A DNA stretch of 6,040 bases from Methanosarcina baikalica (GCF_031461075.1 NZ_JAVKPK010000113.1:1-6040); one strand, 5' to 3'. Counted from the stretch's first letter, positions 1 to 5,667 are shown. Numbers and translations are program-made. Notes: a model not told the origin generated them from the letters alone.

Positions 1-38
1 GAAGACAATATAATCTTTGCCTGCAATATGCATGCATC

Positions 39-260
39 ATGCCAGAAGAAAAGCGAAAAATAAGCGTATGGGTGCCAGCCGCTTTGTATGATAGCGTATT
101 GCAAGCAGGATACACAAGCCCAACACAGGCAGTAATACAAGGATTTGAAGCATTAGTGCAGCCACACAGCGAAGAAAGCCCGGAAGCCGTTAGGGGACAA
201 ATGCAGGCAATTAGGGGACAAATGCAGGCAGAAATAGATATTTCAAAAAACGAGATTTGA
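39..260 (+). CDS. Ribbon-helix-helix (CopG/Arc-like) N-terminal half of a small DNA-binding-type protein, cut by TGA
   Basis: This 73-residue frame begins MPEEKRKISVWVPAALYDSV. A basic, beta-prone stretch (residues 4-12, KRKISVWVP) is followed by two helices (about 13-22 and 27-40, the second containing TQAVIQGFEAL). That is the layout of ribbon-helix-helix proteins, which dimerise and bind DNA through the paired strand. Residues 51-64 are two copies of a seven-residue unit ([VI]RGQMQA) that would lead into a coiled coil. The frame stops at TGA (258-260), but the same frame continues open afterwards and reads as the expected coiled-coil half (261-479). So this is probably the front of a gene broken by one nonsense change, although the ribbon-helix-helix part could still work alone. 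No clear ribosome-binding site lies in the 38 bases before ATG, which follows a palindromic ATGCATGCAT (28-37). The DNA target is unknown. The fold assignment is by pattern only. Confidence 0.6.
   Translation: MPEEKRKISVWVPAALYDSVLQAGYTSPTQAVIQGFEALVQPHSEESPEAVRGQMQAIRGQMQAEIDISKNEI
190..230 (+). repeat. Tandem 21-bp repeat, two units, in the coding frame
   Basis: Two 20-base copies of ttaggggacaaatgcaggca (190-209 and 211-230) are spaced with a 21-base period. Each encodes [VI]RGQMQA, one heptad, so copy-number change would lengthen or shorten the coiled coil without breaking the frame. Confidence 0.85.
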
Positions 261-479
261 AGGCTCAATACATCTTTACTGGAAGCTCCGGACCCGATGG
301 AAGTAATAGAGCTGCGCGCCAGGTATGAAGAGTCAGGCAAGCATATTGAAACATTGAAGAAGGAACTTGAAAATAGTCAGGAAACGCACCGAAATTATAT
401 GATGCAGGTTCAAACTCTTATCAATCAGAAAGCCATTGAAGCACCTGGAGCAAAAAAACCGTGGTATAAATTCTGGTAA
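261..479 (+). pseudogene. Coiled-coil C-terminal half of the same gene, separated by an in-frame TGA
   Basis: Directly after TGA 258-260 the same frame reads RLNTSLLEAPDPMEVIELRA and continues to TAA at 477-479. The body is a charged, heptad-rich helix (ARYEESGKHIETLKKELENS) followed by YMMQVQTLINQKAIEAP and the aromatic end KKPWYKFW. A separate start at ATG 297 would give 60 residues, but nothing like a ribosome-binding site precedes it. The continuous frame across the TGA argues for one original gene of about 146 codons. The same tail (NNY..QV.TLINQKAIE) appears in the decayed paralog at 2162-3446, so this is a family module: DNA-binding head, coiled coil, aromatic tail. The role is unknown. 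The TGA may have arisen from CGA (Arg). Methanosarcina is not known to decode TGA as selenocysteine, so readthrough is unlikely. Confidence 0.6.
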
Positions 480-506
480 AAGGTTTCAGAATAAGAGATT
501 TTACCA
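474..506. terminator. 8-bp inverted repeat across the stop codon (possible terminator)
   Basis: TGGTAAAA (474-481) and TTTTACCA (499-506) are perfect complements with a 17-base loop. The left arm includes the TAA stop of the coiled-coil gene and a TTTT run ends the structure. It may help end transcription from the left, but the stem is weak. Confidence 0.3.
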
Positions 507-516
507 TTTGGTGCCC

Positions 517-546
517 GTACAAATACTGCTTCCATAGTATTTGTAC
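517..546. terminator. Perfect 11-bp hairpin between convergent genes
   Basis: GTACAAATACT (517-527) pairs perfectly with AGTATTTGTAC (536-546) around an 8-base loop (gcttccat). It lies between the stop of the plus-strand gene (479) and the stop of the corrected minus-strand lipoprotein (586), so it could act in both directions. Neither side has a long U-tract, so a terminator role is inferred from position and symmetry. Confidence 0.5.
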
Positions 547-585
547 AGGATTAGTAAATAGAATAGCTATGTTTTTTGAGTCAAG

Positions 586-1655
586 TCATGAGTATATAGT
601 TCCATCAGATCCTGGACCATCATAATATAAATCCAAATCACTAACTGAAGGTTCTCCATCAACGAGATATGCTATTTTTGTTGTTATTTTGCCACCTGGA
701 CCCAAATCTGTTGTCATATGATTCAAAGAGCTGTCGTATGTTGCGCTGTCAGACTGATAATACATATCGCCAATTTTGAGATGCCAATAACCGGATTGGT
801 TGAATATGTTTGGTCACCAGTATTATCGAGTTTAATACTAACTACAACATAGCTTTTGCCTCCTGATGCTTTGTAATATTCACCTATCTTTTTTGTGATT
901 TCGGCTTGCCATGTGCAGTAATCGAAAATGTTACTAGTTGAGCTATCTTCAACATCATTTGAGTCTTCATTGGCGTGTGGTTCATCAGATTCTGGCTCTT
1001 TATCTGCAAGTGTTTTTGTTCCAGGCGTTGATGTTTGCTCGGATGTGGCGACTTCATCCTGTGAATTTTCCTCCGGACCTACGTTATGGTATAGGAAGTT
1101 TACTTCTATCTGTGAGTCGGGATGAGCATCATTATAAATTTTTACTAAACTAGTTACATTATCATAATGGCTATTTGCTAACCTGAGTCCTTCAGTTCCC
1201 ATCTTTGCGGCAGCGGCTGATTCCAAGAAATTCCCAGATGTAAGTTGAGTTACTCCAGATTTCATGAATGTTGCAGCATTGTAGTCATCAATCAATGCTA
1301 ATTTATATTCATCTTTACAGCTCTGCAACTCCGAGGAGACTTTGTAATTATCGATATTCTTTATTTCAGTTTCGAGAGCCTGTATATATTTTTCGATACC
1401 TTTTATCGCGGTATAATAATCCTTATTATTGATTGAGTTTGAAAATTGAGCCGTGTCATTAGCAAAAATTAAAACACTGTTAGATGTGGATTTAGCCCAT
1501 TCAGCGTCTTGATTGTCAGCGCTTTGAGTATTTTCAGACTGATCTGGTGCACTTGCAATTTGAGAAGTTTTTTGTTGACTATTTGAGTCAGTACATCCTA
1601 TGCATAGCATTGAAGCCAATAAAACAAACAAAATAAGATAGACATATTTTTTCAA
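586..1655 (-). pseudogene. Frameshifted lipoprotein with DUF4352-type C-terminal domain
   Basis: This is an exported, probably membrane-anchored protein. From a TTG start at 1655 it opens MKKYVYLILFVLLASMLCIG followed by Cys21, a lipoprotein signal with lipobox (CIGC). A longer TTG start at 1673 exists, but GAGGTGAT (1663-1656), a good match to the anti-Shine-Dalgarno, directly precedes 1655. A Ser/Gln/Asp-rich linker follows, then a helical domain of about 130 residues, a second acidic linker, and a beta domain starting TSNIFDYCTWQAEI. The uncorrected frame runs into unrelated sequence after YSTNP and stops at 723. In the next frame, from about 789, it reads YWHLKIGDMYYQSDSATYDS, later TTDLGPGGKITTKIAYLVDG, and stops at TGA 588-586. 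This is the Ig-like pattern of DUF4352 proteins. One base restored between about 790 and 795 would give roughly 356 residues. The function is unknown. A sequencing error cannot be excluded. Confidence 0.7.
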
Positions 1656-1663
1656 ATCACCTC
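1656..1663 (-). promoter_or_regulatory. Ribosome-binding site deciding the lipoprotein start
   Basis: On the minus strand GAGGTGAT ends immediately before TTG at 1655-1653. The GAGG core is four bases from the start codon, slightly close but usable. It favours TTG 1655 over the upstream TTG at 1673, which has no such signal. Confidence 0.45.
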
Positions 1664-1721
1664 GAAATATCAAGTCACATTATAGAAATTTCAAGGTTAT
1701 ATATCACAATGATTTTGTTCT

Positions 1722-1735
1722 GTTTTATATAAAAA
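1722..1735 (-). promoter_or_regulatory. Candidate archaeal TATA box for the lipoprotein gene
   Basis: The minus strand reads TTTTTATATAAAAC, close to the archaeal TATA consensus. Transcription about 25 bases downstream would start near 1700 and give a leader of about 45 bases before TTG 1655. A second AT-rich option (GATATATAACC) lies closer to the gene. No experimental support. Confidence 0.35.
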
Positions 1736-1757
1736 GGACATTTTTTAGGACACAATA

Positions 1758-1803
1758 CCAAAATCTAGTGATGAACATAAAATTAAAAATCACTAGATTT
1801 TGG
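1758..1803. repeat. Perfect 15-bp inverted repeat, 16-base loop
   Basis: CCAAAATCTAGTGAT (1758-1772) is exactly complementary to ATCACTAGATTTTGG (1789-1803), with the AT-rich loop gaacataaaattaaaa between them. It lies about 100 bases upstream of the lipoprotein start, just behind its candidate TATA box, and no gene ends nearby. It could be a regulator site, a terminator left from a lost gene, or a remnant of a mobile element. Confidence 0.8.
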
Positions 1804-2369
1804 AACTGAGTCATTTTTTAGTAAAAAAGCATAAAAATTCATGTTTTAGATAAATATTTTAATTTGGAAGTTTTGGTAATCTTGGAAGATGTCTGTTAAA
1901 ATCTACATCAAGCCGAGTTAAAAGTACCTTAATTACATATTCATTTCTAATGTAATTTGTTATCGAGAGAATTCCTTGTGCATGCGTCCCTCATTTCCAA
2001 TGGAAAGCACTAGCAAACGCCTTTTATTCCAATATAATATAATATTGGGTAGATACAATAGAAAAAGAGGAAAATAAAAAGAGAACATGGAGGGGATTAA
2101 TTTATATGTTCTCGCAAAAACTGTTAACTATTTAATAATTTAAAAAACTTTTGAAAGTAAACTTTACATTATCCAGAAGTTCTGCAAACTCAAAAGATGG
2201 TTAAAAAACTGGAAAAACTCTTTTTTAGTTGACCTGAAAACTCAGATACAGGCACCTTATAACCAGTTAGCTGTCATCAGGTCTAAAGAAGAAAAGCACA
2301 ATTCCACATTAAAAGAAGAGCTTGAGAAGGCAGGCCAGCGAGAAGAGGACCTTAAGCAAATGCATGAGC

Positions 2370-2855
2370 CTATCCCAAAACTTCATGTAATCTAATTATT
2401 GCTGCTACCATTACAACTCCTAGATATGATTCCTCTTTTATTTCATATCTTGGAAATACTTTCTTGCATGATTCTATCCAGCTAAAGAACCTTTCTACTA
2501 TGCTTTTCTTTTTGAATTCTTCCTGATCTACCTTTATTGGTCTTCCTATCTTCTTTTTCTTCCTATTTCTTTTATTTACTGGTATATTGGACTTTATTCC
2601 TCTTCTCCTGTTATATTTTCTAATTTTGGCTGTATCATACATTCCATCAGCTGTTACTTTGGAAGGCCTGTTAACAGGCCTTCCTACAGGTCTCTTTATA
2701 TTAAAATTTTTAATTGTAGGTATATAAAGTGTTGAATCATTCTTATTCGCAGGAACAACAATAATAGAGAGAGGTAAACCCTGTAAGTCTACTAAAACGC
2801 TTAATTTTATTCCTTTTACTTTTTTGTGTCCATCGTAGCCGATATTCCCCCTTTT
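2370..2855 (-). CDS. IS5-family transposase, second reading frame (OrfB), made by -1 frameshift
   Basis: Entered from OrfA at the A6G5 run (2857-2847), this frame reads RGNIGYDGHKKVKGIKLSVL, then VDLQGLPLSIIVVPANKND. It carries the second catalytic Asp in TADGMYD (about residue 177 of the fusion) and the Glu in SIVERFFSWIE (about residue 228), followed by CKKVFPRYE, and ends HEVLG. Together with Asp100 these complete the DDE set of the RNase H-like transposase core. A 90-residue piece beginning at ATG 2642 is just the end of this frame. Translation of the fusion spans 806 bases plus one re-read base, exactly 269 codons with the stop. The stop is TAG (2372-2370) and lies within the terminal inverted repeat. 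If the host decodes TAG as pyrrolysine, the product would gain a short tail ending at TAA 2354-2352 in host DNA. Confidence 0.8.
   Translation of the reverse strand, partial: KRGNIGYDGHKKVKGIKLSVLVDLQGLPLSIIVVPANKNDSTLYIPTIKNFNIKRPVGRPVNRPSKVTADGMYDTAKIRKYNRRRGIKSNIPVNKRNRKKKKIGRPIKVDQEEFKKKSIVERFFSWIESCKKVFPRYEIKEESYLGVVMVAAIIRLHEVLG
2661..2684. repeat. Perfect 24-bp palindrome inside the transposase
   Basis: The arms ggaaggcctgtt (2661-2672) and aacaggccttcc (2673-2684) are exact complements with no loop. On the coding strand it spans the codons for GRPVNRPS. Long perfect palindromes are unexpected in coding DNA. It could form an mRNA hairpin or a DNA cruciform. Confidence 0.85.
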
Positions 2856-3175
2856 TTAGCCGGAATATCCTTTGTATCAGTAAAGCAATGAGAGAGATCT
2901 ATTTTCTTCAAATCATAACCTTTGTTTAAAAGTTCATTAAAGATTTCCTGATATATTTCATGTTCACAGAGATAGAGATGGAATCTGTGAACGGTTGATT
3001 TAGAACCATATTGACGGGGAACATCTTTCCAAGTACAACCTGTCATAACAACGTACAAAATACCGTTCATTAACTTCCTCATATTTGCACGTGGCCTTCC
3101 TGTATGTGATTTCTGCGGAGGAAGATAAGGCTCTATTGATTCCCATAGAACATCATCGATTTCACTGAATGACAT
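2816..3175 (-). CDS. IS5-family transposase, first reading frame (OrfA)
   Basis: This 119-residue frame starts MSFSEIDDVLWESIEPYLPP at ATG 3175-3173, 48 bases inside the IS end. It holds the DUF4096-type N-terminal region of IS5 transposases: GRPRANMRKLMNGILYVVMT, then GCTWKDVPRQYG and a helix-turn-helix-like STVHRFHLY. The first catalytic aspartate is probably Asp100 in FTDTKDIPAKKGG. After GG the frame reads ISATMDTKK and stops, which is out of register: one frame over, the same bases read GNIGYDGHKKVKG, the expected family sequence. No ribosome-binding site precedes the ATG. An AT-rich stretch just upstream suggests a leaderless or very short-leader transcript. Alone it lacks the second Asp and the Glu, so it cannot transpose DNA but might regulate. 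Confidence 0.85.
   Translation of the reverse strand: MSFSEIDDVLWESIEPYLPPQKSHTGRPRANMRKLMNGILYVVMTGCTWKDVPRQYGSKSTVHRFHLYLCEHEIYQEIFNELLNKGYDLKKIDLSHCFTDTKDIPAKKGGISATMDTKK
2847..2857 (-). promoter_or_regulatory. Probable -1 frameshift site in the transposase (A6G5)
   Basis: In OrfA codons this is GCT AAA AAA GGG GGA. Slipping back one base in the A run gives AAA AAA AGG GGG AAT ATC GGC TAC, which continues as the conserved transposase core. Frameshifting on A-rich runs is established for several IS5 subgroups. A one-base mutation in the run would look the same. Confidence 0.55.
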
Positions 3176-3255
3176 AAAAGTAAATTTATAATTTCAACTT
3201 AATATTACTTTTGGGATCGGCTCCATAATAATTATTTCCTGCAGGTTTAAACATT

Positions 3256-3383
3256 GAGCTCATCCCAAAACTAATTTTATTCTCAATCATCAGTTTCAGA
3301 AATAATTTTCATGATTATAAACCTTGATTGATTATTCAGAATATGAGATTCAGAGGCGGAAATTCGAATTTTGGGATCAGCTC
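3256..3383. mobile_element. 128-bp non-autonomous element (MITE-like) with IS5-type ends
   Basis: The ends are gagctcatcccaaaa (3256-3270) and, on the complement, gagctgatcccaaaa (3383-3369), a 15-base terminal inverted repeat with one mismatch. ATT flanks both sides (3253-3255 and 3384-3386), a 3-bp target duplication. The interior is AT-rich with no reading frame of note. The ends match those of the neighbouring 858-bp IS except around positions 5-7, so a related IS5-family transposase could move it. Removing it and one ATT joins host codons ACA TTG ATT AAT CAG, which reads TLINQ as in the first family copy. Confidence 0.82.
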
Positions 3384-3524
3384 ATTGATTAATCAGAAGG
3401 CCATTGAAACCAAGGGAATAAAAAGCAATGGTAGAAATTTTTATAATTTCATTTATCCAAATTTGCTGATTAATAAATCCCCACTCCCAAGCTTGAACTT
3501 TTTATAGTTTTTCAATTTAAGGGT

Positions 3525-5369
3525 TTATTTGCTTTTAGAGTATATACCCGGTCTTGTATTTGTTGTCACTTTTATGTAATTTGTTTTTGTTGTAGTACTG
3601 CTGCCTGCAGCATTAATCACTGTAAGTGTAACCTTATACTTTCCTTCTTGTGAATATTGGTGTATTGGATTCTGGTCTGATGACTTTGCTCCATCTCCAA
3701 ATATCCATTTCCATTTAGTCGGTATTCCCGTACTTTTGTCAGTAAAGGCGACTGTTAATGGTGCTTTTCCTGAGGTTACATTACTGGTGAATTTTGCAAC
3801 CGGTTTTTCTATCACTTTTATATAATCTGTTTTTGTTGTCGTATTACTGCCTTCAGTATTTGTTGCTGTCAGTGTCACCTTATAACTCCCTACTTTGGAA
3901 TATTTATGCGTTGGATTTTGAACTGATGACTTGGCTCCGTCTCCAAAGGTCCATTTCCATGAAGTAGGTGCTCCTGTGCTTTCGTCAGTAAAGACAACAT
4001 TTAATGGTGCTTTTCCTGAGGTAGGTTTCGCGGAAAAGATTGCAACAGGAAGGACTGGGTGTTCTAAAACAGTAATTGTAGCTAACTTTGAATCTGTACC
4101 ATTTGCATTACTTGCTGTTAGGTTAACAGTATATTCTCCTACTGTATAATAAGTATACATTGGATTCTGCTCGGTTGAATTATTTCCGTCTCCAAAGTTC
4201 CAGTACCATGAAATCGCATTTTGTGAGAGATCTGTAAACTGAACTGAAAGAGGAACATAACCTAATGTGACATTGTTGCTGAAATTTGCAACCGGAAGAC
4301 GTGGTTTAGGCTCTTCTGAAATAGTGGCCATATAAATGTTAGTATCTCCATAATAGTTTTGTTCTTTCCACACTATTCTGTTGCCATAGATGTCAGGGTA
4401 TTCTGAGTGTCCATTGGGGGTTATTTGAGTTTCCTTGGAAGCAGAAAGATCGTACATGTAGATATCATGCTTAATGTCGTCATCATCGCCGGTGCGAGAT
4501 GTCCAGACTATTTTATCTCCATAGATAGCAGGATCAAACGCTATTGTGCTGGTGTTTACTCTTATTTCCTTTTTAGTGGAGAGATCATACATGTAGATAG
4601 TGAGGTATCTATCACGAGAATCTTCCCATGCTATCCTATCCCCGTAGATAGCAGGTTTTCTTTGATCTAATTTATTGGTAGTGATCTGAGTTTCCTTGGA
4701 AGTGGATAAATCATACATGTATATATCCCAGTTTTCATGGCGGTTATCATCCCATACTATCCTGTTACCATAGATAGCAGGAAAATGACGATCTGATCCA
4801 TTGGGGGTTATTTGAGTTTCCTTTTTAGTCGAAAGATCATACATGAAAATATTACATCCTCTTTCCCATCCTCTCTCCCATACTATCCTGTTACCGTATA
4901 TATCAGGCCACCATGCAAGTCCAGTTATCTTTTTTTCGGTCTTAGTAGAGAGATCGTACATATAAATATCGTATCCATAATTATTGCGACCATCTACCCA
5001 CACTACTATGTTATCATAGATCGCAGGCAACATTTGATCTGATTCATTTGCGGTGATCTGAGTCTCCTTGTGTGTGGAAAGATTATACAAATAAATATCG
5101 CCATTTCCATTACGCCAGTCCTCCCATACTATCCTGTCACCATATATAGCAGGGCGGTCTGCCTGTCCACTGGTAGTAATTTGAGTCTCAGTAATCTTTG
5201 GCGCAGCAGTATCTACTGCAGAGACATTATTATCTACCAAGTTTGGAATATATGCATATGGCGCTGCACCCGCTATACTCACCAACATTAAAAACGCAAG
5301 CACCGTTATTCCTAAGACTCCAATAAGAGAATAAACTCTTCGTGCTTCATCACTTTTTATTTCTTTCAT
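3525..5369 (-). CDS. Secreted surface protein: seven-repeat beta-propeller plus three PKD domains
   Basis: This 614-residue protein probably acts outside the cell, in adhesion or surface-layer architecture. The start MKEIKSDEARRVYSLIGVLG at 5369 is chosen because AGAGGT (5380-5375) lies five bases upstream. The frame opens at ATG 5438, but those 23 extra residues would delay the signal peptide. A hydrophobic signal (about 13-36, ending SIAGAAPYA) is followed by seven repeats of 39-45 residues (about 61-356). The repeat pattern is ETQIT, then PAIYGDRIVWED, then DIYMYDLSTKK, as in TolB/YVTN-like propellers. Three PKD domains follow (about 357-436, 437-520, 521-610), each with the W.FGDG core and a YTV/YKVTLT strand. 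The protein ends TNTRPGIYSKSK with no C-terminal membrane segment or sorting signal visible, so it is either released or anchored by its signal. The ligand is unknown. Confidence 0.87.
   Translation of the reverse strand: MKEIKSDEARRVYSLIGVLGITVLAFLMLVSIAGAAPYAYIPNLVDNNVSAVDTAAPKITETQITTSGQADRPAIYGDRIVWEDWRNGNGDIYLYNLSTHKETQITANESDQMLPAIYDNIVVWVDGRNNYGYDIYMYDLSTKTEKKITGLAWWPDIYGNRIVWERGWERGCNIFMYDLSTKKETQITPNGSDRHFPAIYGNRIVWDDNRHENWDIYMYDLSTSKETQITTNKLDQRKPAIYGDRIAWEDSRDRYLTIYMYDLSTKKEIRVNTSTIAFDPAIYGDKIVWTSRTGDDDDIKHDIYMYDLSASKETQITPNGHSEYPDIYGNRIVWKEQNYYGDTNIYMATISEEPKPRLPVANFSNNVTLGYVPLSVQFTDLSQNAISWYWNFGDGNNSTEQNPMYTYYTVGEYTVNLTASNANGTDSKLATITVLEHPVLPVAIFSAKPTSGKAPLNVVFTDESTGAPTSWKWTFGDGAKSSVQNPTHKYSKVGSYKVTLTATNTEGSNTTTKTDYIKVIEKPVAKFTSNVTSGKAPLTVAFTDKSTGIPTKWKWIFGDGAKSSDQNPIHQYSQEGKYKVTLTVINAAGSSTTTKTNYIKVTTNTRPGIYSKSK
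3755..4022. repeat. Direct repeat between PKD domains 2 and 3
   Basis: A 22-base stretch beginning ttaatggtgcttttcctgag is identical at 3755-3776 and 4001-4022, a 246-base (82-codon) period equal to one PKD domain. The surrounding domain sequences are also very similar, pointing to a recent in-frame domain duplication. Confidence 0.75.
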
Positions 5370-5374
5370 CTCAA

Positions 5375-5380
5375 ACCTCT
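5375..5380 (-). promoter_or_regulatory. Ribosome-binding site of the propeller/PKD gene
   Basis: AGAGGT on the minus strand, followed by TTGAG and ATG at 5369. The spacing is normal and fixes this start over ATG 5438. Confidence 0.6.
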
Positions 5381-5443
5381 GTAAATAAATTTTGGAATTT
5401 AAAATGAAACACAGTTGAGAAGTAATATCACATAACATCTTTC

Positions 5444-5451
5444 TCTATAAA
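5444..5451 (-). promoter_or_regulatory. Candidate TATA box for the propeller/PKD gene
   Basis: The minus strand reads TTTATAGA within AT-rich DNA. Transcription starting about 25 bases downstream would leave a leader of about 50 bases to ATG 5369. This is a weak match and other AT-rich candidates lie near 5492-5507. Confidence 0.25.
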
Positions 5452-5667
5452 GAAAATGTTTTGAATAAAAACAGGCATCTTTCGATTTATCAATATAATT
5501 TTATATTAATTTTACTTCTTTCTTGCAGATATTGAGAAGGCCAGCGCAAAAAATAACACAAAAATAGAAAGAAAAAAAACAAAATCGAAATCCATTTATA
5601 GCTGTTACAATAATTTTAATATGTAAATGTGTTAGTTTTGCGGACAGATCCTTTACAATTTTACATC

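Larger units (their letters stand above)
1674..2161. other. Gene-poor AT-rich stretch
   Basis: I see no convincing gene on either strand. The stretch holds the likely lipoprotein promoter (about 1722-1735), the 15-bp inverted repeat at 1758-1803, a smaller inverted repeat CCAATAT/ATATTGG (2029-2048), and a GGAGGGG motif (2089-2095). That motif sits ten bases before an ATG (2106) whose frame ends after nine codons (TAA at 2133-2135). These last elements look like a start region detached from its gene, next to the paralog remnant that begins near 2162. Confidence 0.5.
2366..3223 (-). mobile_element. Complete IS5-family insertion sequence, 858 bp
   Basis: The ends are 15-base terminal inverted repeats with one mismatch: gagcctatcccaaaa (2366-2380) and, on the complement, gagccgatcccaaaa (3223-3209). 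The flanking host bases are CAT on both sides (2363-2365 and 3224-3226), a 3-bp target duplication. The element sits in the coiled-coil paralog between the codons for KQMH and NNY. Inside are two minus-strand reading frames that together make one 268-residue transposase through a -1 frameshift. The length, the short target duplication and the two-frame layout fit the IS5 family, probably an IS427- or IS1031-like subgroup. With both ends and all catalytic residues present, it may be active. Confidence 0.88.
2162..3446 (+). pseudogene. Decayed ribbon-helix-helix/coiled-coil paralog, interrupted by two mobile elements
   Basis: Three host pieces can be joined. Piece one ends at 2365 and reads VDLKTQIQAPYNQLAVIRSK, then LKEELEKAGQREEDLKQMH. 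Piece two (3227-3255, after one copy of CAT) reads NNYFLQV, a TAA stop, then T. Piece three (3387 onward, after one copy of ATT) supplies LINQKAIE. Joined, they match NYMMQVQTLINQKAIEAP of the gene at 261-479. The TAA sits where that gene has CAA (Gln), one transition away. The last codons (KKQW, TAG, KFL, TAA at 3444-3446) parallel KKPWYKFW but need a one-base shift. The frame is open back to about 2162, although an alternative reading (VLQTQKMVKKLEKL) suggests another frameshift near 2220. No ribbon-helix-helix head is visible. It is therefore inactive: N-terminally truncated, with nonsense and frameshift changes and two insertions. Confidence 0.75.

Noticed and set aside
258..260. TGA as a selenocysteine codon
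   Set aside because: The position lies in a coiled-coil linker with no redox context, and selenocysteine use is not known in Methanosarcina.
928..1153. Two plus-strand open frames opposite the lipoprotein
   Set aside because: They lie antisense to a gene with a clear lipobox and domain pattern. Their Ser-rich content mirrors the opposite strand's codons.
2366..3383. Treating the whole stretch as one composite element
   Set aside because: Host codons (NNY..QV) survive between 3227 and 3255 and each element has its own 3-bp duplication, so they are two separate insertions.
3931..5291. Four plus-strand open frames opposite the propeller/PKD gene
   Set aside because: They repeat with the period of the propeller and PKD repeats on the other strand, with no start signals. 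They are shadows.
5380..5438. Longer start of the propeller/PKD protein at ATG 5438
   Set aside because: It would put 23 residues before the signal peptide, and a good ribosome-binding site precedes the ATG at 5369.
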